NCBI GenBank assembly: GCA_026004875.1
Contig: BPJZ01000022.1
Span: 1-48,117 of the forward strand
Length of the DNA: 48,117 bases
From: Candidatus Poribacteria bacterium
Lineage (GTDB): Bacteria > Poribacteria > WGA-4E > GCA-2687025
Reading direction: 5' to 3'
This document shows, in pieces, positions 1-10,080 of this stretch. Positions within the stretch are counted from its first letter, which is position 1; each line of letters opens with the position of its first letter. Under the pieces are notes generated by a model. That model searched no databases. It was not told the origin of the DNA and was given only the letters and a program-made list of their open reading frames with translations. Both the position numbers and the translations under genes were made by a program.

Positions 1-2
1 GG

Positions 3-662
3 TGCGTCTGGGCGCCGGAGCGGTTGAACCATGACTGGAAGCCGCAGCAAGGGTTGAACTCCTTGGAGATCCTCTCCGCGTTGAAGTTCGCCGCCCGAAT
101 TACCGGCGAGGAGCGCTTCGAACAGGCCTACCGGGAGCTCATTGAGCGGCATCATTACGCGATGAACCTGATCGATCAGAAGCTCCTGGACCCCGGCTGG
201 GTGAACCATTCCGACGATGAGTTAGCGTTTTTAGCCTATTACGTGCTGCTTCGCTGGGAGGAGGAGCCAGAGCTCCGACGGATTTATCTGGCCAGCCTGG
301 AGCGTTCCTGGCAGATTGAACGAGTGGAGCGGTGTCCGCTCTGGAACTTTATCTACGGGGCGTTGACCGGTAGGCCTTGCGATGCCGAGGCCGCCGTTCA
401 GACACTCCAAGAGATTCCCTTAGACCTGAGAGACTGGCCGGTGAAAAACTCTCACCGGGCCGACCTGGCAGCGAAGGCCCCTCCCGGCGGCTGGACGCAG
501 GAGCTGGATCCGTGGGTGCTCCCCTTCTTCGAGCGCCCCGTGCACAAGTGGAACGGGAACCCCTTCCGCCTGGACGGCGGCAGCGGTCGACGGGAGGAGG
601 ACGGGACCGTCTTTCTCCTTCCCTACTGGATGGGTCGGTACTTTGGCCTCCTTCAGGAGTAA
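3..662 (+). CDS. C-terminal part of an unnamed protein, probably all-alpha
   Basis: The frame is already open at the window edge and reads in from upstream, so only about the last 219 residues are seen; the TTG at 24 is not needed as a start. The fragment is rich in paired helices and aromatic residues. Conserved-looking blocks include NHSDDELAFLAYY, PLWNFIYGALTG, PVKNSHRADL, HKWNGNPF and a C-terminal LLPYWMGRYFGL. I recall similar unnamed proteins in carbohydrate-degrading uncultured bacteria and suspect an alpha/alpha-toroid fold like that of polysaccharide lyases and glycosidases, but no catalytic residue can be assigned. It lies back to back with the reverse-strand GH113-like gene. Function unknown; only the coding call is firm. 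Confidence 0.7.
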   Translation, partial: CVWAPERLNHDWKPQQGLNSLEILSALKFAARITGEERFEQAYRELIERHHYAMNLIDQKLLDPGWVNHSDDELAFLAYYVLLRWEEEPELRRIYLASLERSWQIERVERCPLWNFIYGALTGRPCDAEAAVQTLQEIPLDLRDWPVKNSHRADLAAKAPPGGWTQELDPWVLPFFERPVHKWNGNPFRLDGGSGRREEDGTVFLLPYWMGRYFGLLQE

Positions 663-740
663 GCCGTGGGGAGACCGACCTACGCCCTCTTAACGTCACG
701 CTTGCGCTTCTTCCCAACTTTCAGGTATCGTTTGGGTTAC

Positions 741-796
741 AGGTAGCTGTTACCTCTGATTGAGGGCTTCGCCGACGGCGTTGCCGCTGCGAAGCC
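741..796. repeat. Two inverted repeats in the intergenic gap
   Basis: Two hairpin-forming sequences lie between the converging genes that end at 662 and 930. The first is AGGTA-gctgt-TACCT (741-755). The second has perfect 8-bp arms GGCTTCGC (765-772) and GCGAAGCC (789-796), with an inner CGGC/GCCG pair in its loop. No clear T-run follows either, so a rho-independent terminator is possible but not shown. Nothing else was recognised in 663-929. Confidence 0.4.
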
Positions 797-929
797 TTCT
801 CGTAGGGGAGGAAAGGATTTTGAGACCCAATATCATCAACTGTATAACTTACACCTTCTTCTCCAACCTAGCCGCCTCACTCTAGCACGGAGAAAAGTCC
901 CCCGTCAAGCGAGACCTGTTGACAACCTC

Positions 930-2218
930 TCAGTACGACAGAGGATCCGCCGCCTGAACGCCAAAGTACTGCCGGATGACCGCTTCAGCAGGTCCTCCTG
1001 CCGGCGAGAACCCCGGCTCGGCCCAGTCCCAAAAGAACATCCCCATGGCTAACGGCGCGGCTTCCTGAAAGAACGCCTCATAGCACCGCGCTTGAAGCGC
1101 CAAGTCGGTCCCTGCTGCGGAGGCGTGCCAGTTGGCCGGGTAGGCCGCGGCCCCTTTCCACTTTCCCCATCCCCCTTCGGTGAAGAGCAGCGGCTTCTGA
1201 AAGCGCTCTGCCCAGTCCTGAAGGCTTTCAACGTAGTGAGCAGAAAGCGTCCCCAGCGGCGTGGGAATCGGATATCGGTGCCAACGTTCCCGAAGAAGCT
1301 CCAGTGACGGACTCGGCTCGGAGGCGAGCGGAAAGTAAAACGTGATCCCCAACCAATCGAGTCGATCGGCCCAGTCCGGATACTCCCAAAAGGCATTGGT
1401 CGCAATCCGGCGCTCCGCCCCCGGATCGAACTCGACTCGGTAACCGTGGCGCCGGAGCAGGCTCCGGAGGAGGTCGTCCTCCCCTCGAAGCCACCGAACC
1501 ACTCGCAGCAGGCCCCGAAATTGATGGTGAAGCGCCACCCACCAGTTAAAGGAGCAGGTGAGCGGCACTGAAGTAATCCGCCGTAGCTGGGCAATCAACG
1601 AACGCCCATTCATCCCCGTAGCGGTACATTCCGCTGAGCTCCCCGCCGACACAGATCGCGTCGAAGGGGTAGGTAGCGGCGTAGTAGCGAAGAACCTCCC
1701 CGTAGGAACGAAACCAGCGCTCTGGATCGTCGGCGAGGATCGCTGCAGCCCAGCATCGGGTCGCGACCACTTCCGTCGGAGAGAAGCACGCGCATTCCGC
1801 TGTCCTTAGGGTGCACGTGGGGCTTAAAGAGCACCCTCAGACCGAGCCGATGGGCCGTCGTGACGAAGTGCCCCACTGCCCATTCCGGGGGAAAGTGAAA
1901 CCACGCCTCAGGCTCATAGCGATACGGAAGGGCCGGATGAACGTAGGAGCCGTCCCCATAGGGGAGGTACACTTCTGATGAGGTGGCGGTCTCCTGGGTC
2001 AGCGCAACGTCCAAACTCACCCAGTTGAACCCCAACTCCCGAATCCGACGGAGGTCCTCGGCCACCCGTTCGGGGCGATACGGGCGAAAGGCGAGAAAGT
2101 AGGCCATTCCCCGAATCGGCCACCCGTTGGCTTGAGGGTTGAAAAGTGCGAAAATGAGAAGGAATGCTCCAACCAAAGCGAGCCGGAAAACCGAAAAGCT
2201 GGGGGAGGGTCGGTTCAT
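930..2218 (-). CDS. GH113-like secreted or membrane-anchored glycoside hydrolase, frame-disrupted
   Basis: Three overlapping reading frames join into one protein of about 430 residues with two frame breaks, near 1.75 kb and 1.62 kb. The chosen start is the ATG at 2218 (MNRPSPSFSVF), followed by a hydrophobic segment that is a likely signal peptide or anchor. The body is a TIM barrel resembling GH113 beta-mannanases: GMAYFLAFRPY, LGFNWVSLDVAL, GLRVLFKPHVHP, VGGELSGMY with the presumed acid/base Glu, LGITFYFPLA, FTEGGWGKW with the presumed nucleophile Glu, and MGMFFWDWAE. Known GH113 enzymes cut beta-1,4-mannans; the substrate here is an inference. Because both catalytic motifs and the strands around the breaks are kept, the breaks look like sequence errors. 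It is divergent from the gene starting at 2247. Confidence 0.7.
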
Positions 2219-2246
2219 CGGTATCCCAGGAACCAAAGAACTTAGG

Positions 2247-2662
2247 TTGACGTTTCTAGGATTGCTGCTTCTCTCCTTGGCGACAAGAGGACAAGAGCCG
2301 GAGCCGACGGGCTTTCGCGGCTACGCTCATCCGATCGGCTCGCCGGAACGTCCGCTCTTGGACGCCGTGGTCGAGTACCGGGGCCCCGTCCTCCGGGACG
2401 GTTCGGGCCGACCGCTCTGGGAGGTTCCTAGGTGACCGGCCTTCCGCCGGGAACCTATCGGTTGATCGTCCGGTCCAAGGGTTACGAGACCCGGACCGAC
2501 GCCAGCGTCGTGGTCGTCGAGGAAGCGGTCACCGAAGTAGCTATCCCCTTACGACCGGCCAGCGGATGGAGGAACCCTTACGTGCGGTCGATGGCAGCGA
2601 TAGTTGCCGGAGGAATTCTGTTAATCCTGGTGATGATGCGCAACCGAGTGCGGTACGGATGA
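2247..2662 (+). CDS. Small secreted protein with a carboxypeptidase-regulatory-like domain and C-terminal membrane segment, frame-disrupted
   Basis: A TTG at 2247 starts a hydrophobic signal-like segment (TFLGLLLLSLATRGQ). The mature part has the transthyretin-like pattern of carboxypeptidase regulatory domains: LLDAVVEYRG, a turn, then LPPGTYRLIVRSKGYETR. A hydrophobic stretch (MAAIVAGGILLILVMM) near the end predicts a C-terminal membrane anchor followed by a short basic tail. The frame is broken at about 2430: the first frame stops at 2433-2435 and the second resumes with VTGLPPG. The domain continues across the break, so a one-base error is likely. The start codon is uncertain, with only a weak purine stretch upstream. 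The stop overlaps the next ATG (ATGA), so translation is probably coupled. Domain call fairly sure, role unknown. Confidence 0.55.
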
Positions 2663-3449
2663 ACGAAGCGGCAGCTTGGAGCATGGAGGAGGTCGGGCAG
2701 CGCTCTCAGATCGAGAAGCAGGGATGGCGCCTTTGCCACCTGGAATCCGGTTACCGGATGCACCAAGGTAAGCCCGGCCTGCGATCACTGCTACGCCGAA
2801 CGGATCGCGCTTCGGATGCAACGGGAGGGGCACCCGCGCTACCGGAACGGCTTCCGGCTTACGCTACACCCCGACCGGCTAAGCGAACCGCTCCGGCGGC
2901 AGCAGCCTCATGTCTTCTTCGTCTGCTCGATGAGCGATCTGTTTCACTCGGCCGTTCCCGAGGAGTACTTATTTCAAGTCTTCGCCGTCATGAACCGGGC
3001 GCAGCAGCATCTTTTTCAGGTGCTGACCAAACGCATTCGGCGAGCGGCACGGCTGGCCGACCGCGATTCGCTGGACGCCGAACATCTGGATCGGAACCAC
3101 CGTCGAGACGGCAGATTACTGCTGGCGCATTCACTACTTACGCCAGATTCCAGCGCAGCTAAGATTCCTTTCGGTGGAGCCGCTGCTGGGACCGATTCCG
3201 GAGCTGCCCCTCGAAGGCATCGGATGGGTTCTGGTCGGTGGCGAGTCGGGGCCAGGGGCGCGCCCCTTACAACCGGAATGGGTGCGGACAATCCGCGACC
3301 GATGCCAGGAAGCGGGGGTTCCCTTCTTCTTTAAGCAGTGGGGCGGGAGCGCCCCCGACCGCGGAGGACGAAGGCTCGACGGAAGAACCTACGAAGCGAT
3401 GCCACCACTGCCGAGTGTGCGTCCGATCCAGCTGACGCTATTTGGATAA
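2659..3449 (+). CDS. DUF5131 (phage Gp37/Gp68-like) family protein, predicted radical-SAM-like, frame-disrupted
   Basis: Family hallmarks occur in successive frames: TWNPVTGCTKVSPACDHCYA with three cysteines arranged like a radical-SAM cluster site, then HPRYRNGF, FFVCSMSDLFH, HLFQVLTKR, FLSVEPLLGPI, WVLVGGESG, and GVPFFFKQWGG. These occur in the order known for DUF5131, so the gene is a single protein of about 260 residues with at least three frame breaks (near 2735, 2820 and 3040-3170). The ATG at 2659 overlaps the previous stop; the ATG at 2683 is an alternative. The biochemical role of this family is not established. A phage origin is suggested by its name, but no other phage gene is near, and the location ahead of tilS and hpt argues for a resident gene. 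Confidence 0.8.
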
Positions 3450-3543
3450 GCGTGATTTTCTGCGAACCTGACGCGAAACCGTGCGTTTGTACACCAAAGA
3501 CGGACCAGCGTCTTCCACCGGATCAATCACCGTAGCCGAGCCT

Positions 3544-5026
3544 ATGCACCCATTCGTCCAACACGTTGTGGAGTTCTGCGAACAACAGCGGGCTTATTCA
3601 GCCGGGCGACCGGGTCCTGCTGGCCGTCTCCGGCGGCCCCGATTCGATGGCGATGATGGAGGTCTTCGCCCGCATTCGGGAGGCTTACGACCTGACCTTG
3701 TGGGTGGCACACTTCAATCATCGACTCCGGGGCGAGGAGAGCGAGGCCGACGCCGCGTTTGTCCAGAGCGAGGCGGAGAAACGCGGAATCCCCGCGATCC
3801 TTGGCGCTGAAGACGTGAGAGCACGCCACCAGCAGCAGGAGGGCTCCTTGGAGACCGTGGCCCGACAGGCGCGGGTACGAGTTTCTGGAGCGGACTGCCG
3901 ATGCGCTGAGCCCCACAAAGATCGCCCTAGCCCATCACCGGGACGATCAGGCGGAGACCCTCTTAATGCGTCTGCTGCGCGGGGCCGGCTCCGGCGGACT
4001 GGCCGGGATGCGAGTCGCGCGGCGGGAGCAGTGGATCCGACCGGATCGCAGCCAGCCGCTCAACTGGAACGCCCGGCGACGCGTCTGGATCCGTCCCGCT
4101 CCTGGGCGTCTCCAAAGCGGAGGTGCTGGACTTCCTTCAGGCGGAAGGGATCCCGTACCGGCACGACCCCATGAACGAGGACGCACAGTTTTTGCGGAGC
4201 CGCATCCGGCATCACCTTCTTCCGACCTTAGCCAAGGAGTACAACCCTCGAATCCGTCGGGTGCTGGCCCAGACAGCGACGATCCTGGCTGCTGAGGATG
4301 AACTACTCGCTCAGATGACCGAAGCAGCCTGGAGACGAGTCTTCCGAGGAAACGGTCTAGACCTGGAACTGTTTCTCCAAGAGCCGATCGCCATCCAACG
4401 ACGGCTGCTGCACCGCTGGCTCCAAAACCGGCTGGGTGGCCGGCCCCCAAGCTTCTCCGAAGTGGAACGCGCCCGCGAGTTTGCTCACCGCCCGGACGCC
4501 AACGGTGTGTTCCTTACTCGGAACCATCGGCTGGTGATCCAACAACAGGGGCAGGACGAGCTGGTCGCCCCCCAGGATCGATGGGTACTAGCGATCGTCC
4601 AGGAGCGAGGATCGGACTTCCCCGCCTTGCAGACCGCTCAACTTCGGATTCCCGGGGATCACGCTGGTCGAAGGGGTGCTCGACGCCGTCCGGGCCGAGG
4701 TGGTGCCGGTAGGAAAGGTGGACGTGCAGCAGTTGCCCCCCCTCCGAGGCGGCCTTTGACTGGGATCGGTTGAGTCTGCCGCTGACTCTTCGGCCCTGGC
4801 GGCCGGGGGACCGCCTTCAGGCCCTTTGGGATGAGCGGCACTAAGAAGGTGAGCGACCTGCTCACCGACGCAAAGATCGGCTTACCGGGAGCGGCGGCAG
4901 ATCGGCGTCCTGTGCGAGGGGGACCGGATCCTTTGGGTCGTCGGAGTTCGGGCAAGTGGCCACTGGCCGGTAACCGCTTCGACGGAGCGCGTGCTTTATC
5001 TGCGCGCCGTACGCCTGCGCCCATGA
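3544..5026 (+). CDS. tilS: tRNA(Ile)-lysidine synthase TilS, frame-disrupted
   Basis: TilS uses ATP and lysine to convert C34 of the CAU-anticodon isoleucine tRNA to lysidine, an essential decoding step. The N-terminal PP-loop is clear (VLLAVSGGPDSMAMM), followed by WVAHFNHRLRGEES, ALAHHRDDQAETLLMRLLRG, then PYRHDPMNEDAQFLRSRIRH of the catalytic domain. The C-terminal region contains LTLRPWRPGDRL and GTKKVSDLLTDAKI, diagnostic of the TilS C-terminal domain. The ATG at 3544 (MHPFVQHVV) is the best start. At least four frame changes are needed, near 3590, 3885, 4100 and 4660, plus others near the 3' end. The order of motifs is intact, so a functional gene with sequence errors is likely. The stop TGA at 5024 overlaps the hpt ATG at 5023. 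Confidence 0.9.
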
Positions 5027-5579
5027 AGCTAGAAGGCTTCTCCATCCCCGTTCCTTATCGGCTTGGTGAGGTGCTTCCTCACCGAAAGCCAGATTCGAAG
5101 GCGGGTGCACGAGCTGGCTCGTGAAATCTCTCAGGATTACCGCGGCCAGGAGCTCGTGCTGATCTCCATCCTGAAAGGCTCCTACATGTTTCTGGCCGAC
5201 CTGAGCCGGGCGCTGGAAATCCCAGTACGCGTGGACTTCCTGGGAATCGCTTCCTATCGTGGCACCCAATCCAGCGGAGAACCCCAGTGGACCGCGCGAC
5301 TGACGACACCCCTCCGGGGGGCTTCACGTGCTGGTGGTGGAGGATATTATTGACTCCGGCCGAACACTCCGGTGGATTCGGGATCATCTGAGCGAACAGG
5401 AACCGGCCAGCGTGCGCACCTGCGTGCTCCTCGACAAGCCGGAGCGACGAGCCGTGGAGTTCACGCCGGACTATGTCGGTTTTGTGATCCCCGACCGATT
5501 TGTCGTCGGCTACGGCCTCGACTACGACGGGTGGTTCCGCCAGCTTCCGTACGTTGCCGTCCTGGAGTCGGCCCGTTAG
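5023..5579 (+). CDS. hpt: Hypoxanthine phosphoribosyltransferase, frame-disrupted
   Basis: This enzyme salvages hypoxanthine and guanine with PRPP. Family motifs in order: LTESQIRRRVHELAREI, LVLISILKGSYMFLADLSR, VDFLGIASY, then VLVVEDIIDSGRTL, which is the PRPP-binding loop, and PDYVGFVIPDRFVVGYGLDY near the C-terminus. The length of about 185 residues fits bacterial Hpt. Two frame changes are required, near 5075 and between 5270 and 5320. The order tilS-hpt is a common conserved pairing (often followed by ftsH), and the four-base ATGA overlap with tilS supports co-translation. No ftsH follows here. Confidence 0.9.
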
Positions 5580-5675
5580 GCGCCCTACCCGACGGATCGC
5601 CCGGAGGAGTCGCTTTCCGTTCGGTTCTGAGGTAGAATCCCCCCAGATCCAGCTTGCGCCTGCGGGAGGAAGTCA

Positions 5676-6282
5676 ATGGCCGAGGATTCCAAGCGTTCCG
5701 ACCTCCGTGCCCGTCCCGGAACCGGAAGAGGCGGCCCGCGTCCCACTCCGAGACGCTTCGGCAGGAGCTACTCCGACGTGGTCGCCGGGAGCTCCGGCGG
5801 CGAACGCGCTCCGGACACTCCGATGGAGCAGGCGATCCGCGCCCTCTACGAGCAACGCTACGAGGAAGCCGAAGAGATCCTGCGCCAACTGACCGCCTCC
5901 TCCGACCGCGCTGGAGAGGCCCACTTTTACTTGGGAACGGCTCACTTCCTTCAAGGAGACTATCAGACCGCCGCGATGCACTTTGCCACGGCGATCCAGC
6001 AGGAGTATCTCCGCCCTGAAGTTATGGAACGGCTCGGTGACGCCTTGTTCCTCCTAGAACGGTACCAAGAGGCGATCGAGGCCTATCGCGCTGCGCTGGA
6101 CCGGTCCCCCTCAGCACAAGGGTACGCCCGACTGGGCCAGGCCTATCTGGCGCTGGGCCAACGAGAAGCAGCCCCTGGACGCCTTCAAAGAGGCGATCCG
6201 CCATCGGCTCCTGCAGGTGGGCTCTATGCAGGAGACGGAGGACGTTCAGGAAGACCCCAACCGCCCGGAGAAGCGCTCCTAA
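5676..6282 (+). CDS. Tetratricopeptide repeat protein, frame-disrupted near the 3' end
   Basis: The ATG at 5676 follows a good ribosome binding site (GGGAGGAAG). About 50 residues of basic, low-complexity sequence precede TPR repeats: ALYEQRYEEAEEILRQL, AHFYLGTAHFLQGDYQTAAMHFATAI, VMERLGDALFLLERYQEAIEAYRAAL, GYARLGQAYLALGQ. After about residue 165 the frame must shift so that the last repeat reads EKQPLDAFKEAIRHRLLQVG and ends at the TAA at 6280-6282. No signal peptide, so it is probably cytoplasmic; TPRs serve protein-protein contacts and the partner is unknown. It follows hpt at a 96-bp gap and may share its transcript. Confidence 0.75.
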
Positions 6283-6425
6283 GGCGGGCGAACTCGGCGG
6301 CCCCTGCCGATGGGATCGGGATTTAGTTTGCACAAAACATCGGTGGCGAAATCCCTCTGAAGGGGACTATTATTGAAATTGAAGTGACTATCGGATCTGT
6401 GGAGCAAGAGAGGAGGAGCGCAGCC

Positions 6426-6888
6426 ATGAGCGACAAAAAGCAGAGGATCGTCGAGGGGACTGACCAAGGCCTACTGGATGGAGCTGGAGACGGTCGTCAA
6501 CTACCTGGCCAACTCGATCCACCTGGACGGCGTTCGGGCCGAGGAGATCAAGGAGAAGCTGGCCGCCGACGTTCAAGAGGAGCTGGGGCACGCGCAGGCC
6601 TTTGCGCGGCGCATTAAGGAGCTGGGCGGCCGCATTCCCGGCTCCAAGGAGTTCGCTCCCACTCAGGGAGGCCTTCAGCCGCCCGCAAACTCCACCGATG
6701 TCGTCTCGGTGATTCGCGGAGTCATCGCGGCTGAAGAGGAGGCCATCGAGCACTACAACGCAATCATCCGGGAGTGCGAGGGCTTCGACTACGTCACGCA
6801 GGATCTGGTGGTGCGCATCCTCGCCGACGAGGAGACCCACCGGCGCGACTTCATCGGGTTCCTGAAGGAGTACGAGAAGCAGGCATAA
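6426..6888 (+). CDS. Ferritin-like diiron protein (bacterioferritin/Dps-like), frame-disrupted at the N-terminus
   Basis: The ATG at 6426 lies after GAGGAGGAGC and starts MSDKKQRIVEG; one frame change near 6455 links it to LTKAYWMELETVVNYLANSI. The four-helix bundle carries the expected metal-ligand pattern: ELETVVNYL, EELGHAQAFARRI, then AAEEEAIEHYNAII and ILADEETHRRDF, giving two E-x-x-H pairs. About 153 residues, matching bacterioferritin and Dps-like family members. It probably oxidises and stores iron or handles peroxide. No heme-ligand methionine can be assigned with confidence. Its 3' end overlaps that of the reverse-strand nth by about 38 bases. Confidence 0.8.
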
Positions 6889-7524
6889 GCCCAACACTCG
6901 GGCAGAGATCGGCTAAGAAGCACTCTTCACAGCGCGGGCGACGCGCCGAACAGACGTTTCGCCCGTGTTCGATCAGCTGCAGGGAAAACCGAATCCAGTG
7001 GTCTCGCGGGACCTGGGCCTCCAGGTCTCGCGCCCACTTTTTCCGGCGCCCTCTCCGCGCTCAGCCCTAAGCGACGAGCGATGCGCCCAACGTGGGTATC
7101 CACAACGATTCCCGAGGGCTCGTTGTGCCAAACGTTCATCACGACGTTGGCCGTCTTTTGGGCCACGCCGGGGAGCTGAACCAACTCCTCGACGGTGCTG
7201 GGGATCTCTCCGCCCCATCGCTTGAGCACCGTCCTGAGCCATCCCTTTGAGATGGCGGGCCTTATTCCGATAGAAGCCGGTCTTGTAGACCAGCCGTTCC
7301 AACGTCTCTAAGTCGGCCTCGGCCAGCGCAGCAACGTCGGGGTAACGGGCAAACAGCGCCGGCGTAACCGTGTTCACCACCTTATCGGTACACTGAGCGG
7401 AGAGCATCACGGCAACGAGCAGCTCGTACTTGTTCCGAAAGTGAAGCGCACAGCGTACGTCCGGGTAGTGAACGTCCAAGCGGCGCAGAATCTCCGCAAC
7501 GCGTTTTGCCTCAGAACGCTCCAT
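6851..7524 (-). CDS. nth: Endonuclease III (DNA glycosylase/AP lyase), frame-disrupted
   Basis: Base-excision repair enzyme that removes oxidised pyrimidines. It begins MERSEAKRVAEIL at 7524. Motifs: ELLVAVMLSAQCTDKVVN, then the helix-hairpin-helix with catalytic Lys in LPGVAQKTANVV, then VDTHVGRIARRLGL with the catalytic Asp. Reading on in a third frame gives the [4Fe-4S] ligands as C-x6-C-x2-C-x5-C (VCSARRPRCEECFLADLC). Two frame changes are needed, near 7235 and 7020. The frame with the cluster cysteines stops at 6851, inside the end of the ferritin gene. Its start lies 5 bases after the stop of the AIM24-family gene, so it is the last gene of that reverse-strand run. Confidence 0.88.
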
Positions 7525-7529
7525 TGGCT

Positions 7530-8206
7530 TCAATCGTGAGAAGTACGGGGAAGCTTGGGGATCAGCCAAGAGAGGAACGACTGTTCGCTTCGGGTCTGAA
7601 TCAGCACCGTTCCCGGCCCTTCCAGCTCGCAGACCAGCCCTTCGCCTCCCAGAAGGGTGGATTTGATCCCTCCGATCGTCCGGACCCCGGTAATTCACTC
7701 GCTCGGAGAAGGCAACCAAGTGACCAGTATCCACGATGTGCTTGTGACCAGTTTCCAGCTCCAGCCGATGGATGGCGCCATAACTGGACAGGAAGACGGT
7801 TCCACGTCCCGGAGAGCCGAAGCATGATCAGCCCCTCCCCGGAGAAGAAGGACCGGGCACCGCCCCACTTAGCGTCCACCTCCACCCCTTCGGTCGCCGC
7901 CAAAAACGCCCCAGACTGGGCTAACCAGCTTTCGTTCTCCAGAGCGATCGCCGCGATGTCGCCGGGTAACGCTGGCGAGAAGGTCACCTCCCCGGTCCTC
8001 TCGGCGGTAAAGGTGTTCAAAAAGAGACTCTCGCCGCCCAGCGCTCGCTTGACAGCTCCTAGGAGCCCGCCTCGCATCTGGGTTGAAAGCTGAATCCCTT
8101 CCGACATGCTGACCATCGCGCCCGTCTCGGCTTGGATCGACTCGTCCCGACTCAGAAGGACCCGAAGCAGCGAGTACGTCGGTCGATAGAGAATCTCATA
8201 GTCCAC
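7530..8206 (-). CDS. AIM24/TIGR00266 family protein, frame-disrupted
   Basis: The protein starts MDYEILYRPTYSLLRVLL at 8206 and shows family blocks: ETGAMVSMSEGI, MRGGLLGAVKRALGGESLFLNTF, VTFSPALPGDIAAIAL, FLAATEGVEVDAKWGG, SGEGLIMLRLSG, then in shifted frames VDTGHLVAFSERVNY and TVLIQTRSEQSFLSWL near the end. Total about 225 residues, normal for the family. At least two frame changes (near 7810 and 7700). AIM24-like proteins form beta-sandwich trimers; their bacterial function is not known. It sits between the acyl-CoA synthetase and nth in the same direction, with short gaps. Confidence 0.8.
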
Positions 8207-8244
8207 GGTGCTTCCTCTCTTAGCAAATGGCGTTTCAGGGCTCT

Positions 8245-10060
8245 TCAGTCGCCCGAATCACTAGAGTAGAGCGCCTCGATCACCTCACGCATGGACTCCA
8301 GTACCTCTCGACGTTTCACTTTGAGCGTAGGGGTCAGCTCGCCCGACTCGATCGAAAACTCCCGATCGGTCACGTGAAAAAACACGGATCCTCTCATAGT
8401 CAGCGAAGTCCCGCGTCAACCGGGCGATCTCCTGGCGGTAGAGTTTTTGCACGAGGGGATGGCGCACCATCTCCGAGCGCGGTTGAATGGGGATTCCCTC
8501 CCGCTGAGCGAACTCCTCCAGGGCTGGAAAGGAGGGCACAATGATCGCCCCAGCCGCCTTCTGCGACTCGCCGATCACCACCGCTTCAGCAATGTAGGGA
8601 CTGGCCTTGAGCGCGTTCTCGATCGGTTCTGGCGCGACGTACTTCCCGTTGGAGAGCTTAAAGAGGTTCTTCTTCCGACCGGTGATCTTTAGGAAGCCGT
8701 CCTCGTCCAGCTCGCCCAGATCGCCGGTGTGGAACCACCCGTCGGGATCGATGGCCCGCTTGGTCTCCTCGGGAAGGCGGTAGTAACCCTTCATCACGTG
8801 GCGGCCGCGGGTCAGGATCTCCCCGTCGTCGGCGATCTTCACCTCAACCCCGGGAATCGGCGGCCCGACCGTCCCGAACTTAAAGTGATCCGGTCGGTTG
8901 ACGGCGATCACTGGGGAGGTTTCGGTCAAGCCGTAGCCCTCCAGAATGAGAATGCCTGCTGCGTGGAAGAACTCGGCGGTCGAAACGGCCAGCGGAGCCC
9001 CGCCGCTGATGAAAAAGCGCAGTCGTCCCCCGACCGCCTCCCGGAGCCGATGGAGCACCAGTCGATCGGCCAGAGAGCGTTCCAGACTCAGCAGAGGGCC
9101 TACTCTTCGCCCCTCCCGAAGACGCCGTCCAGCCTTGTCCCCCTGCTTCATTGCCCAGTAGAAGAGGCGTCGGCGGAGCGCCGGGGCCTCCTCAGCGCTC
9201 TTGAGTACTCGCGCCTGGAGACTCTCATAAAACCGTGGTACGCAGGCCATCACCGTGGGGGCCACCTCCCTCAGCTCGTCGGCCAGATACCGGAGCCCAC
9301 GGGAGTACACAATCGTCGCCCCAACGTACATCGCCAAAAAGTCCACCATCCGCTCGAAGACATGGGACAACGGTAGGAAGGACAACAGCGTGTCACCGGC
9401 GCCGATGTCCAACACCTCCAGCGTCCCTTGGATGTTGGAGATGAAGTTGTCATGGGTCAGGATCACCCCTTTGGGGTTGCCGGTGGTTCCGGAGGTGTAG
9501 ATGAAGGTCACCGTGTCTTCTGGGGAGACGCGATCCCTCCGAGCGAGTAGCTCGTTGCGCGCAGTCGCGTCGGTGGCCTCCGGGCGGTTGAGGAGCACTT
9601 CCAAAGCCTCAGCGCCGTCCAAAAGCGGAGCGGCGTCGGTGTCCATCGTCACCAGAAGCTCTAACGACGGGCAGTCCTGACGAATCTCGGCGACCTTCTC
9701 TGCCTGCGTCCGGCTGGAGAGCACGATCCCCCGCGCCTGGGAATCGTTCAGGATATAACGCGCCTGATTGGCCGGCAGCGTTGGATAGATCGGCACCGAA
9801 ATAAGGCCGGCAGACATCGCCGCGTAGTCAGCAATCGCCCACTCCAGTCGATTCTCACCTAAGATGGCCACCCGATCTCCAGGCTCCAGGCCGCGGGCAA
9901 TAAAGACGCTCGCCAGCCGCTCCACTCGATCGGCAAACTCCTGGAAGGTGACCGAAGCGTACCCTGAACCGTCGTGAAAGCGGATGAACTCCTTGTGGGG
10001 ATGGCGCGAAACGGTCTGGTGGAGCGCCGTAACCAGAGTCGTCGGCCGAAACTCGTTCAT
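8245..10060 (-). CDS. Long-chain fatty acid-CoA ligase (AMP-forming), one frame break
   Basis: Activates fatty acids as acyl-AMP and then acyl-CoA. The ATG at 10060 ([10 protein letters not shown]) follows GGAGGGAGGAAAGG and beats the longer open frame, which overlaps the neighbouring lipoprotein gene. Motifs: [20 protein letters not shown] near residue 190, [72 protein letters not shown]. The last part is reached by a frame change in the A6 run at 8377-8382: removing one base restores [29 protein letters not shown] with the normal family spacing, ending at the TGA at 8245. About 604 residues, close to bacterial FadD15-type ligases. Confidence 0.92.
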
Positions 10061-10080
10061 GGACCTTTCCTCCCTCCTGA

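Noticed and set aside
930..8390. Programmed frameshifting as a cause of the frame breaks
   Set aside because: The breaks fall in unrelated housekeeping genes at varied positions and no shared slippery heptamer with a stimulatory structure was seen.
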